From Lelliottia nimipressuralis (GTDB taxonomy: Bacteria > Pseudomonadota > Gammaproteobacteria > Enterobacterales > Enterobacteriaceae), in NCBI RefSeq assembly GCF_004402045.1, contig NZ_SOMG01000021.1, positions 62,001-126,000 of the forward strand: 64,000 nucleotides of DNA, given 5' to 3'. Position 1 is the first letter of the stretch. Each line of letters opens with the position of its first letter. The notes below the pieces were generated by a model that ran no database searches, was not told the origin of the DNA, and saw only the letters and a program-made list of their open reading frames with translations. This document shows positions 25,203-34,777 of this stretch, in pieces. Position numbers and translations under genes: made by a program.

Positions 25203-25402
25203 CGTCATCCCGTCTCCCCTTCAGCCTGAACACAATATGAATGCCTTTAACCGAAATGAAACCGACTGCTTTTCCTGTTTCTCCTACACTTTAGGGGTAC
25301 TGTCGGTACGGGAAACAGAAAAAAGCCAACTTAATTAAGGCATTATGATTTGCTGTGCGTTCAGCTGGCGATCGCTTTGCCTTTAACAGAGGAGTCTGCT
25401 GT

Positions 25403-26239
25403 ATGGCATTCGTAACAACGAAAGATGGCGTCAATATTTACTACAAAGACTGGGGTCCAAAAGAGGCTCAACCCATTGTTTTCCACCATGGCTGGCCGTT
25501 GAGTGCCGATGACTGGGATAACCAGATGCTCTTCTTCCTTGCGGAAGGTTATCGTGTTATCGCTATCGATCGCCGTGGTCATGGACGTTCAGACCAGGTG
25601 AGTGAAGGCCACGATATGGATCATTATGCGTCCGATGCGTCGGCCGTGGTTGAAAGCCTGGACTTACGTAATGCCGTGCACATCGGTCACTCCACCGGCG
25701 GCGGCCAGGTCGCCCGCTATGTTGCGCAGTACGGCCAACCGCAGGGGCGCGTCGCCAAAGCGGTGCTCGTCAGTGCCGTACCGCCTTTGATGGTAAAAAC
25801 GGATGCTAACCCCGGCGGAACGCCTATCGAGGTTTTCGACGGCTTCCGCAAAGCGCTGGCGGCTAACCGCGCCCAGTTTTACCTCGACGTCGCCAGCGGT
25901 CCTTTCTACGGTTTTAATCGGGACGGAGCCGACATTTCGCAGGGTACGATCCAGAACTGGTGGCGTCAGGGGATGATCGGGAGCGCCAAAGCTCACTATG
26001 AGGGGATTAAGGCGTTTTCAGAAACCGACCAGACGGAAGATTTGAAAACCATCACGGTTCCCGTTCTGGTGTTGCAGGGCGACGACGATCAGGTCGTGCC
26101 GTATAAAAACGCCGCCCTTCTGCAGGACAAGCTGCTGGCGAACAGCGTACTGAAAATTTATCCGGGCTTCCCGCACGGGATGCATACCACCCATGCGGAT
26201 ACCATCAACGCGGACATTCTGGCCTTTATCCGCTCTTAG
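25403..26239 (+). CDS. Alpha/beta hydrolase (non-haem chloroperoxidase-like)
   Basis: A 278-aa alpha/beta hydrolase of the esterase/chloroperoxidase group. The oxyanion HGWP, the nucleophile elbow GHSTGGGQ (about 98-105), the Asp in [10 protein letters not shown] (about 230) and the His in [10 protein letters not shown] (about 258-262) are all visible, so the triad is complete. The start is ATG 25403 ([16 protein letters not shown]) after AGAGGAG; the frame is open 16 codons further. It lies between the two tRNA-Ser copies, after its own leader, and so may not belong to the dlt-like operon. The natural substrate is unknown. Confidence 0.88.
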   Translation: MAFVTTKDGVNIYYKDWGPKEAQPIVFHHGWPLSADDWDNQMLFFLAEGYRVIAIDRRGHGRSDQVSEGHDMDHYASDASAVVESLDLRNAVHIGHSTGGGQVARYVAQYGQPQGRVAKAVLVSAVPPLMVKTDANPGGTPIEVFDGFRKALAANRAQFYLDVASGPFYGFNRDGADISQGTIQNWWRQGMIGSAKAHYEGIKAFSETDQTEDLKTITVPVLVLQGDDDQVVPYKNAALLQDKLLANSVLKIYPGFPHGMHTTHADTINADILAFIRS

Positions 26240-26249
26240 ACGTCACGTT

Positions 26250-26273
26250 CAACGCCACCCGAGGGTGGCGTTG
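26250..26273. terminator. Bidirectional terminator between the hydrolase gene and yjhX
   Basis: A perfect 11-bp stem, CAACGCCACCC and GGGTGGCGTTG, with a 2-base gap, followed by TTTATT on the plus strand. It serves the two convergent genes. Confidence 0.85.
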
Positions 26274-26283
26274 TTTATTCCGC

Positions 26284-26541
26284 TTAGCGATTATCCAACT
26301 GGGCGCGAACGTTGTTCAGCCCGGTGGTGTTGATGCGGTAAGGCTGCCCATTCACGGATCGGATCAGCTTTTTGGTGCGGAGTTTTTTGAAGACGTTAAG
26401 CGTGCAGTCGCTCAGCACCAGCCCTTCTCGGGTGTAGCACTCAACGGACGTGACGCGGCCAGAACTGTCGCGGACGTGCACAATACGTCCACCTTTGGCG
26501 AGAACGTGTAAGGTACGTTGTTCCTGACGGGATAAATTCAT
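26284..26541 (-). CDS. yjhX: YjhX family protein (putative toxin)
   Basis: An 85-aa protein nearly identical to what I recall of E. coli YjhX (DUF2084), from [20 protein letters not shown] to [15 protein letters not shown]. YjhX has been described as the toxin of a pair with the acetyltransferase YjhQ. No yjhQ gene is next to it here; the gene stands alone between the hydrolase and tRNA-Ser copy 2. About 250 bp upstream have no gene. The lack of the partner suggests either that this protein is harmless or that the partner lies elsewhere. Confidence 0.88.
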   Translation of the reverse strand: MNLSRQEQRTLHVLAKGGRIVHVRDSSGRVTSVECYTREGLVLSDCTLNVFKKLRTKKLIRSVNGQPYRINTTGLNNVRAQLDNR

Positions 26542-26795
26542 ACTGGAAAACCTGTGTAATCATCATGCGTAAAAACGAGCCCACACCCGCAGGTGCGTGC
26601 GTAAGGTTTAAGCGCAGCGATAACCAGTCCGTCCTGAAAAGGGCGGGAAACTGATTATCTGATGAAAACATTCTCCAGCATCAAAGCCTCGGTGAGAGAT
26701 GAAAAGATATTTACGGGCTGAATGATAACGCCTGGTTTTTACAGGGGAATAGCGGGGGTTTAAAAGTGTGAATCGGATCGTTCAATCCAAAAGAA

Positions 26796-26826
26796 AAACC
26801 CCAGGTTAACGAGTAACCTGGGGTTT
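26796..26826 (-). terminator. Terminator of tRNA-Ser copy 2
   Basis: A 13-bp stem, AAACCCCAGGTTA and TAACCTGGGGTTT, with a 5-base loop right after the tRNA on the minus strand, followed there by TTCTTTTGG. It occupies the same place as the terminator of copy 1, but the stem sequence differs. Confidence 0.88.
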
Positions 26827-26831
26827 ATGTT

Positions 26832-26919
26832 TGGCGGAAGCGTAGAGATTCGAACTCTAGAACCCTTTCGGGTCGCCGGTTTTCAAGACCGGTGCCTTCA
26901 ACCGCTCGGCCACGCTTCC
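26832..26919 (-). tRNA. serT: tRNA-Ser(UGA), copy 2
   Basis: An 88-nt serine tRNA with anticodon UGA, identical base for base to the copy at 20755-20842 and in the same orientation. CCA is encoded. It lies on the yccA side, so by synteny with E. coli (yccA-serT) this is probably the ancestral position. The two copies are 6,077 bp apart. Confidence 0.97.
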
Positions 26920-26931
26920 TAAGTGAGGCGA

Positions 26932-26960
26932 ACTATAAACACCTCACCGCGTGCTGTAAA
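26932..26960 (-). promoter_or_regulatory. Promoter of tRNA-Ser copy 2
   Basis: On the minus strand: -35 TTTACA, 17-bp spacer, -10 TATAGT, discriminator TCGCCTC. The boxes and spacing are identical to copy 1 while the spacer sequence has diverged, which shows that the promoter was duplicated along with the tRNA. Confidence 0.85.
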
Positions 26961-27049
26961 GAGTGGCTGCACTCGTTCGCTGTAAAAATAGTCAAAACGT
27001 GTTTAATCGGTTGAACTGACGACACATCGACGATTTTATCAGCACCGGC

Positions 27050-28678
27050 TTAGTGTTTTTTGATGTACATGTCCTTCGTGAAATAGTACCCCAGCTTATC
27101 CGGCGTAAATCCGCCCACCCACGGTTTCACCAGGTGCGTGCGGACGTAGTGATAAACCGGAATGGCCGGCACATCGCGTCCCAGGAGATCTTCCGCCTGC
27201 TGGTAGAACTTACCCCGCTCTTCCGCTGTTTTTGCTTTCGCAGCATTCACCAGCGCCCCATCGTATTCTGGATTGCTGTACTGGCTGGTGTTTTCGCTGT
27301 CGCCCGTGCGGAAGTTATTCAGGAAGGTCGCCGCATCGTCGTAATCGGCAATCCAGGCGTAGCGCACCGCGTCAAAATTGTGGGTATGCATGGTATCCAG
27401 CATGGTTTTCCACTCCTGATTTTGCAGTTTTGCATCCACGCCAAGGTTTTTCTTCCACATGGAGCTGGTCGCGATCGCGATACGCTGGTGCGATTCAGAG
27501 GTGTTATAGAGCAGGTTGAAGCTCAGAGGATGGCTGGCGTCATACCCGGCCTCTTTAAGCAGCTTTTTCGCCTCAGCGATACGCTTGTCCAGCGGCCAGC
27601 TGGCGTAATCCGGGTTCTGTAGCTTAACGCCGCCGATATCCGGCTGGCTGATGAGCCACGCCGGGCGCTGCCCCTGTCCTAATACTTTCCCGGCAATGAT
27701 GTCTTTATCCAGCGCCATGTTCAGCGCCTTACGCACGCGTGCGTCGTTGAACGGCGGTCGGGTGGTATTGAATTCGTAGTAATAGGTCGCAAGCTGCGGG
27801 GAGACATCCAGCTGGCTGCCCAGGGTTTTCTTGAGCTGGGCAAACTGGTTAATCGGCACCGTGTACACAATATCAATTTCGCCCGCTTTGTAGCGGTTCA
27901 CATCCGAGGCCTCGGACGTGATGGGCAGGTAGGTGACCTTGTTAATCACGGTGTGCGCGTTATCCCAGTAACGCGGGTTGCGCTCCGCCACGATGCGTTC
28001 ATTGACCACCCAATGCGACAGCTTGTACGCCCCACTGCTGACAAAATGTTCCGGTTTGGTCCACTTCTCGCCGAAACGACCAATCAGCACTTTATCTACC
28101 GGCACCAGCGACGGGTGCGCCAGCATCGCGAGGAAAGCCGCGTTTGGCTGCGTGAGCGTCACTTCCAGCGTGGTGTCGTTAACCGCTTTTACACCCAGCG
28201 TATCGGGCGCTTTTTTTCCCTGGGCGATATCAGCCGCGTTGGCGATGTGCATGTTGCCTGGATAGCTGGCATACGGCGAAGCGGTTTTCGGGTCGATCAG
28301 ACGCTGCCAGCTCCAGACCACATCCTCTGCGGTAATCGCCGTGCCGTCACTCCAGGTGATGCCCGGACGCAAATGGAACGTCCAGACGGTGTTGTCCTTG
28401 TTCTCCCATTTTTCCGCCAGTCGGGGCTGGACTTCTCCTGCCGGTGAAACGCTCACCAGCCCTTCGAATAAATCACTGATAATATTGAATTCGACATCGC
28501 TTTCGACTTTGTGAGGGTCGAGCGAAGCCGGTTCACTGCCATTATTCCTGACCAGCTCCTGTTTATCGGCCAGCGCGGTTCCTGCCGGCACGTTAGCCGC
28601 CCAGGTTGCCGTGCTGGCGCACAGGATCCCTGCGGTTAGTAAAGAGAGCGTAAAGTGAGTGCGTGCTTGTGGTTTCAT
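27050..28678 (-). CDS. Periplasmic oligopeptide-binding protein (OppA/MppA-like), orphan
   Basis: A 542-aa solute-binding protein of family 5, related throughout to E. coli OppA and MppA. A signal peptide ends in TATWAANVPAG near residue 28. Family stretches include LVRNNGSEPASLDPHK, WSDGTAITAEDVVWSWQR, VVNERIVAERNPRYWDNA and YHYVRTHLVKPWVGG near the end. No permease or ATPase genes are adjacent, so like MppA it probably feeds another system such as OppBCDF. It is not part of the E. coli yccA-serT neighbourhood. Whether it binds peptides in general or murein tripeptide cannot be decided here. Confidence 0.9.
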   Translation of the reverse strand: MKPQARTHFTLSLLTAGILCASTATWAANVPAGTALADKQELVRNNGSEPASLDPHKVESDVEFNIISDLFEGLVSVSPAGEVQPRLAEKWENKDNTVWTFHLRPGITWSDGTAITAEDVVWSWQRLIDPKTASPYASYPGNMHIANAADIAQGKKAPDTLGVKAVNDTTLEVTLTQPNAAFLAMLAHPSLVPVDKVLIGRFGEKWTKPEHFVSSGAYKLSHWVVNERIVAERNPRYWDNAHTVINKVTYLPITSEASDVNRYKAGEIDIVYTVPINQFAQLKKTLGSQLDVSPQLATYYYEFNTTRPPFNDARVRKALNMALDKDIIAGKVLGQGQRPAWLISQPDIGGVKLQNPDYASWPLDKRIAEAKKLLKEAGYDASHPLSFNLLYNTSESHQRIAIATSSMWKKNLGVDAKLQNQEWKTMLDTMHTHNFDAVRYAWIADYDDAATFLNNFRTGDSENTSQYSNPEYDGALVNAAKAKTAEERGKFYQQAEDLLGRDVPAIPVYHYVRTHLVKPWVGGFTPDKLGYYFTKDMYIKKH

Positions 28679-28947
28679 TTCCTTCGCCTTATTGTCTGTT
28701 TTATGACGATCCGGAAATAACTCTTAGCGCTCGAATGGTAATAACGCAATATTTTTCAGTAACCTATAAGAGCTTGATCTGGTAAATTGTCGCAAACCGC
28801 TGTTCATACTAGTGAAACGCGCTTCTGCAGAAGAAACAACCACCTCCAGCGCTAACGTGCTGAGTAAAGATGGGTAAAACCACTTTGAGACTGGCGTGCC
28901 GTTTCCTATTCTTTCCGCTAATTACATCTGTCATAAGAGAGTGACTC

Positions 28948-29607
28948 ATGGATCGTATAATTACTTCTTCACGCGACCGCACATCGCTACTCAGTACCCA
29001 CAAGGTACTGCGCAATACCTATTTCATGCTCAGCCTGACGCTGGCGTTTTCAGCGATCACCGCAACCGCCAGCACCGTGCTGATGCTGCCGTCGCCGGGG
29101 CTGATCCTGACGCTGGTGGGCATGTATGGTCTGATGTTCCTGACCTACAAAACCGCTGACAAACCGGTCGGTATTCTGTCCGCGTTCGCCTTCACCGGCT
29201 TCCTGGGCTACATCCTGGGGCCAATGCTGAACGCGTATCTGTCTGCCGGAATGGGCGACCTTATCGGTATGGCGCTGGGCGGTACCGCGCTGGTGTTCTT
29301 CTGCTGCTCGGCCTACGTGCTGACCACGCGTAAGGACATGTCCTTCCTCGGCGGTATGCTGATGGCGGGTGTCGTGGTGGTGCTGGTGGGTATGGTGGCA
29401 AACATCTTCCTGCAGCTGCCGGCCCTGCATCTGGCGATCAGCGCCGTGTTTATTCTGATTTCTTCAGGCGCGATCCTGTTCGAAACCAGCAACATCATTC
29501 GCGGCGGTGAGACAAACTATATCCGCGCCACCGTGAGCCTGTATGTGTCGCTGTACAACATCTTCGTCAGCCTGTTGAGCATCCTGGGCTTCGCCAGCCG
29601 CGATTAA
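28948..29607 (+). CDS. yccA: YccA, Bax inhibitor-1 family FtsH modulator
   Basis: A 219-aa inner-membrane protein with seven hydrophobic segments, the same length as E. coli YccA and very similar from [20 protein letters not shown] to [10 protein letters not shown]. YccA is a substrate and modulator of the FtsH protease and can protect SecY during jamming of the translocon. It is followed by an intrinsic terminator. Its position next to serT and tusE is conserved with E. coli and anchors the chromosomal location. Confidence 0.97.
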   Translation: MDRIITSSRDRTSLLSTHKVLRNTYFMLSLTLAFSAITATASTVLMLPSPGLILTLVGMYGLMFLTYKTADKPVGILSAFAFTGFLGYILGPMLNAYLSAGMGDLIGMALGGTALVFFCCSAYVLTTRKDMSFLGGMLMAGVVVVLVGMVANIFLQLPALHLAISAVFILISSGAILFETSNIIRGGETNYIRATVSLYVSLYNIFVSLLSILGFASRD

Positions 29608-29627
29608 GCCGCAGCGCTGTGAACCTG

Positions 29628-29656
29628 GCCCCGCTTATGCGGGGCTTTGTTTTTTG
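29628..29656 (+). terminator. yccA terminator
   Basis: Stem GCCCCGC and GCGGGGC with loop TTAT, followed by TTTGTTTTTTGG. It stands between yccA and tusE. Confidence 0.88.
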
Positions 29657-29694
29657 GTACACTGCTGCGGTTTTTGACTGACGCGTGAATGATT

Positions 29695-30024
29695 ATGTTG
29701 AGTTTTGAAGGCAAAGAGATCGAGACCGATAACGACGGTTATCTGAAAGAGAGTAGCCAGTGGAGCGAAGCGCTGGCAGAAGTGATTGCTGAGAAAGAAG
29801 GGATAGCCCTCTCCCCCGAACACTGGGAAGTGGTGCGTTTTGTCCGCGACTTCTATCTTGAATTCAACACCTCTCCGGCCATCCGCATGCTGGTCAAAGC
29901 GATGGCCAATAAGTTCGGTGAAGAGAAAGGTAACAGCCGCTATCTCTATCGTCTGTTTCCGAAAGGCCCGGCCAAACAGGCCACCAAAATTGCAGGCCTG
30001 CCTAAACCGGTGAAGTGTATTTAA
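29695..30024 (+). CDS. tusE: TusE, sulfur relay protein
   Basis: TusE takes sulfur from the TusBCD complex and hands it to MnmA for 2-thiouridine in tRNA wobble positions. The start is ATG 29695 ([20 protein letters not shown]), giving 109 aa as in E. coli; an ATG two codons earlier is also open. The C-terminal sulfur-carrying Cys is in PKPVKCI, one residue from the end. The last 4 bp overlap the convergent yccX gene. Confidence 0.96.
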   Translation: MLSFEGKEIETDNDGYLKESSQWSEALAEVIAEKEGIALSPEHWEVVRFVRDFYLEFNTSPAIRMLVKAMANKFGEEKGNSRYLYRLFPKGPAKQATKIAGLPKPVKCI

Positions 30025-30302
30025 TAGCGAATACCGAAGTTCATATATTCCCGACCGGGTTGATGCGGTTCCGTTAAGACCTTATCAACCCGCGCGCTGC
30101 GCGGCCCGCCCGCTTTTAGCCACGCCACCAGCTTGTCGACCTGCTCTGCTTCGCCACAGGCGACAACCTCAACGCTGCCGTCATCCATGTTTCGCGCGTA
30201 TCCCGTTAGCCCAAGCTCAATCGCTTCGCGCTGGGTACTGTAGCGGAATCCGACCCCCTGAACGACGCCGTGAACCCAGGCGATGGTGCAGACTTTTGAC
30301 AT
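30021..30302 (-). CDS. yccX: YccX, acylphosphatase
   Basis: A 93-aa acylphosphatase that hydrolyses acyl phosphates. The phosphate loop and catalytic Arg are in [13 protein letters not shown] (about 12-24), and the catalytic Asn in [12 protein letters not shown] (about 36-47). The start is ATG 30302 ([16 protein letters not shown]), after GGAGAAG; the frame is open 30 codons more on the 5' side. The convergent end overlaps tusE by 4 bp, as in E. coli. A single small domain of standard length. Confidence 0.95.
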   Translation of the reverse strand: MSKVCTIAWVHGVVQGVGFRYSTQREAIELGLTGYARNMDDGSVEVVACGEAEQVDKLVAWLKAGGPRSARVDKVLTEPHQPGREYMNFGIRY

Positions 30303-30313
30303 ATTTCTTCTCC

Positions 30314-31105
30314 TTAACGTAGCGTTTTCGGCAAACAGCCATAGTGTTGCCGGAAACGGGCGGTGAAACGAGAACTGGAAAGATACCCACATTGTAATGC
30401 GATTTCGCCAATCGGTAATCGGGTTGACTGTAGCTGTGACAACGCAACGGCCATTCTCACCTCCTCCACAATCTGGCGAAAACTCTGCGACTCTTCACGT
30501 AGCCGTCTGCGCAGCGTCGGCACGCTCAGGGCCAGACGGCTGGCGATATCCTGCGCGGTCCAGGCTCTGGCGGGCGACAGCATAATGAACTGTCGCACCT
30601 GCTCGGTCAGGTTATTGTTTCGCTCAATAAGCAGAGGACCTGCCGCGCCGTCATGCAGCAATGCCAGCAACAGACCAAAGGCCTGATGTTTTTGCAGCGC
30701 CTCCGGTAAATCCTGACGCACGGCATGAAGCAGGTTATCCCACATAAACGCCAGCCCCTCGCTCAGCGGGGCGCAAAGCGAATGCAGCGTCGTGCGCGGC
30801 CAGGATTTCAGGTAATGCGCTTTAAACTCGGCAACAATTTCCGGCGATAACATCAGCAAATCCGAGTGAAACAGACCGTTTGCAGGCTGGTTGATAATCT
30901 CCATCGCCGTATTGGCAGGGATAATGATGAGCTCATCCCGGGTTGCCACCAGGCGGTTGTCATCCTGCACAATCACCTTACTGCCGTGAGTGATATGACA
31001 AATCGCCGGAAAAAAGAGTTTAACCTGGTGCAGGCGATGCATTTTGCTGGCACTCACTTCACCCGCCGTGAGATGTTTATGTCGAAAATGAAACTCCTGC
31101 ACCAC
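30314..31105 (-). CDS. AraC-family transcriptional regulator
   Basis: A 263-aa regulator with a cupin-like N-terminal region and a C-terminal AraC DNA-binding domain made of two helix-turn-helices: [20 protein letters not shown] (about 185-204) and [20 protein letters not shown] (about 232-251). The start appears to be GTG (31105) with AAGGA four bases ahead; a later Met ([10 protein letters not shown]) is an alternative. It starts 7 bp after the ybcL-like gene and is probably co-transcribed with it. It is absent from this place in E. coli, and its targets and effector are unknown. Confidence 0.85.
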   Translation of the reverse strand: MVQEFHFRHKHLTAGEVSASKMHRLHQVKLFFPAICHITHGSKVIVQDDNRLVATRDELIIIPANTAMEIINQPANGLFHSDLLMLSPEIVAEFKAHYLKSWPRTTLHSLCAPLSEGLAFMWDNLLHAVRQDLPEALQKHQAFGLLLALLHDGAAGPLLIERNNNLTEQVRQFIMLSPARAWTAQDIASRLALSVPTLRRRLREESQSFRQIVEEVRMAVALSQLQSTRLPIGEIALQCGYLSSSRFTARFRQHYGCLPKTLR

Positions 31106-31112
31106 GCCATCC

Positions 31113-31670
31113 TTATCTGCTGTAGGTTGCTGTCAACTGAGCCTTTGCCAGAACGTGACTATTGAGCATAAAGCCGACCAGCGCGCCGCTGGCATTTTTA
31201 TCGACGGGCAGGTTATCCACGTCCAGCGCCCAGACGGTAATCTGATAGCGGTGAGGCTTGTCCCCTGCGGGGGGACAAGCGCCGCCGAAGCCAGAATAAC
31301 CGAAATCATTACGCCCCTGCACAACGCCCGCGGGTAATTTTTCGCCGTTCGGGTTACCCGCATCGGCAGGCAGCGTCTGCGTCTTCGCGGAAATATTGGC
31401 TACGGTCCAGTGCCACCAGCCGCTGCCGGTAGGCGCATCCGGGTCATAGACCGTGACGGCAAAACTTTTCGTACCGGCGGGCGGATTTGTCCATGCCAGC
31501 TGCGGTGAGGTATTCCCACCGTGGCAGCCAAATCCCTCAAACACCTGCTGTTGCGCCAACCGGCGTTCGCCGGAAATATCCTGGCTGGTCATGCTGAAAG
31601 GCGTTGCGGCTAAAACCTGAAAACTCATTGCTGTCAGAGCGGCTACTGTGATTACACTGCGTTTTTTCAT
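31113..31670 (-). CDS. YbhB/YbcL-like (PEBP, Raf kinase inhibitor-like) secreted protein
   Basis: A 185-aa phosphatidylethanolamine-binding-protein-like protein similar to E. coli YbcL. A signal peptide MKKRSVITVAALTAMSFQVLA precedes the mature start ATPFSM. The PEBP ligand-pocket blocks are visible: GGNTSPQLAW, VTVYDPDAPTGSGWWHW and NDFGYSGFGGACPP. YbcL from pathogenic E. coli can dampen neutrophil migration, but many homologues are harmless and of unknown role. It precedes the araC-type gene by 7 bp and lies between rlmI and yccX, where E. coli has neither. Confidence 0.9.
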   Translation of the reverse strand: MKKRSVITVAALTAMSFQVLAATPFSMTSQDISGERRLAQQQVFEGFGCHGGNTSPQLAWTNPPAGTKSFAVTVYDPDAPTGSGWWHWTVANISAKTQTLPADAGNPNGEKLPAGVVQGRNDFGYSGFGGACPPAGDKPHRYQITVWALDVDNLPVDKNASGALVGFMLNSHVLAKAQLTATYSR

Positions 31671-31842
31671 GGGGGTTTCCTTTGCTGAACCGAAAGCCCA
31701 CTGTATATCCCGCCGCAGTGCCGTAATGTGCCTAAGCGATTTGATTTTGTGCCGAAACGCTCAACGGCATCCGCAGATGATTGCGCCTTGCTGAATGTGG
31801 TAATCTACGCGCCATTTCCTGAAATCGACAGAACAGCAAATT

Positions 31843-33033
31843 ATGAGTGTACGTTTAGTGTTAGCCAAAGGGCGCGAGAAGTCATTACTGCGCCGTCATC
31901 CCTGGGTCTTTTCCGGCGCAGTTGCCCGTATGGAAGGCAAAGCCAGCCTCGGTGAAACCATTGATATCGTTGACCATCAGGGGAAATGGTTAGCGCGAGG
32001 CGCTTACTCGCCAGCGTCCCAGATCCGCGCCCGCGTCTGGACCTTCGATAAAGATGAAACCATTGATATCGACTTCTTCGTTCGCCGCCTGCAGCAGGCG
32101 CAGCAGTGGCGCGAGTGGCTGGCAAAACGCGATGGGCTGGACAGCTACCGCCTGATTGCCGGTGAGTCCGACGGTCTGCCGGGCGTCACCATTGACCGCT
32201 TCGGTCACTTCCTGGTGCTGCAGCTCCTGAGCGCCGGGGCGGAATATCAGCGTGCCGCGCTGATTAGCGCACTGCAAACGCAGTTCCCGCAGTGTGCCAT
32301 TTACGATCGCAGCGATGTGGCGGTGCGCAAAAAAGAAGGCATGGAGCTGACTCAGGGTCCCGTAACGGGCGAACTTCCTCCTGCCCTGCTGCCGATTGAA
32401 GAGCACGGCATGAAGCTGCTGGTGGATATTCAGGGCGGACACAAAACGGGTTACTACCTCGACCAGCGCGACAGCCGTCTGGCTACGCGTCAGTACGTTG
32501 CCGACAAACGCGTGCTGAACTGCTTCTCCTATACCGGTGGTTTTGCCGTTTCAGCGCTGATGGGCGGCTGTGCCCAGGTTGTTAGCGTGGACACCTCACA
32601 GGAAGCGCTGGACGTGGCAAAACAGAACGTCGAGCTCAACAAGCTGGATTTGAGCAAAGCCGAGTTTGTACGCGATGACGTCTTCAAGCTGCTGCGTAAA
32701 TATCGCGATCAGGGCGAGAAGTTCGACGTCATCGTGATGGATCCACCAAAGTTTGTGGAAAACAAAAGCCAGCTGATGGGCGCGTGCCGTGGGTATAAAG
32801 ATATCAACATGCTGGCCATCCAGCTGCTGAACCCGGGCGGGGTTCTGCTCACGTTCTCCTGCTCAGGCCTGATGACCACAGATTTATTTCAGAAAATCAT
32901 CGCCGATGCCGCAATAGATGCTGGCCGTGATGTACAATTTATAGAGCAGTTCCGTCAGGCAGCCGATCACCCCGTGATTGCTACCTACCCGGAAGGACTG
33001 TATCTGAAAGGGTTTGCCTGTCGCGTCATGTAA
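31843..33033 (+). CDS. rlmI: RlmI, 23S rRNA m5C1962 methyltransferase
   Basis: RlmI methylates C1962 of 23S rRNA using SAM. The 396-aa protein has an N-terminal PUA domain ([22 protein letters not shown]), a central domain and a Rossmann methyltransferase domain with [16 protein letters not shown] and VIVMDPPKF; the catalytic Cys is in [10 protein letters not shown]. It matches E. coli RlmI in length and order. It is upstream of hspQ as in E. coli. Confidence 0.96.
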   Translation: MSVRLVLAKGREKSLLRRHPWVFSGAVARMEGKASLGETIDIVDHQGKWLARGAYSPASQIRARVWTFDKDETIDIDFFVRRLQQAQQWREWLAKRDGLDSYRLIAGESDGLPGVTIDRFGHFLVLQLLSAGAEYQRAALISALQTQFPQCAIYDRSDVAVRKKEGMELTQGPVTGELPPALLPIEEHGMKLLVDIQGGHKTGYYLDQRDSRLATRQYVADKRVLNCFSYTGGFAVSALMGGCAQVVSVDTSQEALDVAKQNVELNKLDLSKAEFVRDDVFKLLRKYRDQGEKFDVIVMDPPKFVENKSQLMGACRGYKDINMLAIQLLNPGGVLLTFSCSGLMTTDLFQKIIADAAIDAGRDVQFIEQFRQAADHPVIATYPEGLYLKGFACRVM

Positions 33034-33063
33034 CTTGAAAAGAGAAATATTGCCCGCACATAA

Positions 33064-33411
<348 letters not shown>

Positions 33412-33420
33412 GCGTGTAAA

Positions 33421-33448
33421 AAAAGCCCGATAACGGGCTTTTTTTTAT
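33421..33448. terminator. Bidirectional terminator between hspQ and yccU
   Basis: Stem AAAAGCCCG and CGGGCTTTT with a 4-base loop, flanked by A and T runs on both sides, so it works for both convergent genes. Confidence 0.92.
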
Positions 33449-33861
33449 TACTTCGCCAGCCCCAGACGGGGGATGTCAATCGCCGGACAGCGGTCCATGA
33501 CGACCTTCAACCCCGCATCCCGCGCCAGCACGGCTGCCTGCTCGTTGATGACGCCTAGCTGCATCCACAGGGTTTTTGCACCGATCGCGATGGCCTCCTG
33601 CGCCACTCCCCATGCCGCCTCGGAATTTCGGAAGACATCGACCATATCAATTTTTTCCGGCACGTCGGCGAGCGTGGCATAACCCTGCTGACCCAGTAAG
33701 GTTTTCCCCGCCACTTTTGGCGACACCGGGATGACGTGATAGCCCTGATCGAGAAGGTATTTCATCACCCGATAGCTTGGACGATCGGGTTTGTCGCTCG
33801 CGCCCACCAGCGCAATGGTACGCGTGGATGTCAGAATCTCGGCAATATCATTCTCTTTCAT
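33448..33861 (-). CDS. yccU: YccU, CoA-binding (Rossmann) domain protein
   Basis: A 137-aa protein of the CoA-binding domain family related to the N-terminal domain of succinyl-CoA ligase alpha subunits. It begins [20 protein letters not shown], with the nucleotide-binding [15 protein letters not shown] at about 16-30 and ending [15 protein letters not shown]. The start at 33861 follows AGGAGAAA and equals E. coli YccU; the longer open frame upstream is not supported. Its biochemical role is not known to me. Confidence 0.93.
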   Translation of the reverse strand: MKENDIAEILTSTRTIALVGASDKPDRPSYRVMKYLLDQGYHVIPVSPKVAGKTLLGQQGYATLADVPEKIDMVDVFRNSEAAWGVAQEAIAIGAKTLWMQLGVINEQAAVLARDAGLKVVMDRCPAIDIPRLGLAK

Positions 33862-34034
33862 GGTTTTTCTCCTGGCTTTTTTAAAAGTGTACGCCAAACC
33901 GCACATCTCAACCATCCATCCCATACAGATGCATGAGGGCAAAACGGCGAAATATGTCTATATGTTAGTAAACGTGATTATCGAAAAATTTAGATACATT
34001 AATGCGGCGACAGGATTTCTGACGGGAGCCTTCT

Positions 34035-34697
34035 ATGAGAACCGGTATTGCCACTGCTCTGATTGCGTTAGTGATGCCGGTCTGCGTTTTTGCGACCACG
34101 CTTCGGCTCTCTACCGACATTGACCTCCTGGTCCTGGACGGAAAAAAGGTTTCCAGCTCGTTACTGCGCGGTGCGGACAGCATCGAGTTAGATAACGGGC
34201 CACATCAGCTGGTATTCAGGGTAGAGAAATCGATCGGCCTGGCTAATCATGAGCAACGGATGTACATCTCCCCGCCGCTGATCGTCAGCTTTAATACCCG
34301 GCAAATCAGTCAGGTGAACATTACCCTGCCTCGTCTTGAAACGGAGAAAGAGTCTGCGGTCTTTGACGCTGCGCCGCGCGTTGAACTACTGGATGGCGAT
34401 GCAATGCCGATTCCGGTGAAGCTTGATATTCTGGCGTTGACGACCTCACCGAAAGGCCCGGATTACGAGGCTGCGACCCAGACCTATAACAAAGCGGGTA
34501 AACGCGCCTCGCTTCCGCAGTTTGCCACCATGATGGCTGACGACAGTACGCTGTTGTCCGGTGTGTCTGAGCTGGACGTTATCCCACCTCAATCCCAGAC
34601 CCTGACGGAACAACGCCTCAAATTCTGGTTCCAGCAGGCCGATCCCGACACGCGAGCCCGGTTTTTACAGTGGGCAAAACAACAACCCTCATCATAA
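34035..34697 (+). CDS. csgI: CsgI/YccT, DUF2057 periplasmic protein
   Basis: A 220-aa secreted protein of the DUF2057 family, with a signal peptide ending [11 protein letters not shown] near residue 21. In E. coli the homologue YccT has been linked to inhibition of curli formation by interaction with curlin (hence CsgI). Conserved regions include [20 protein letters not shown] and [10 protein letters not shown] near 25-70 and a C-terminal [17 protein letters not shown]. It lies between yccU (divergent) and mgsA, as in E. coli. Confidence 0.92.
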   Translation: MRTGIATALIALVMPVCVFATTLRLSTDIDLLVLDGKKVSSSLLRGADSIELDNGPHQLVFRVEKSIGLANHEQRMYISPPLIVSFNTRQISQVNITLPRLETEKESAVFDAAPRVELLDGDAMPIPVKLDILALTTSPKGPDYEAATQTYNKAGKRASLPQFATMMADDSTLLSGVSELDVIPPQSQTLTEQRLKFWFQQADPDTRARFLQWAKQQPSS

Positions 34698-34777
34698 GCC
34701 ACATTTTTTACGCCTTTCTCTTGCAGCCTCAGGCGGTTCCCGTCATCGTGTAGTCAGTTAACCTGATGGATATGATT

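Noticed and set aside
20755..26919. A classical integrative island with integrase and att sites
   Set aside because: No integrase or excisionase gene lies between the tRNA copies, and the repeat covers the full tRNA with its promoter instead of a 3' fragment.
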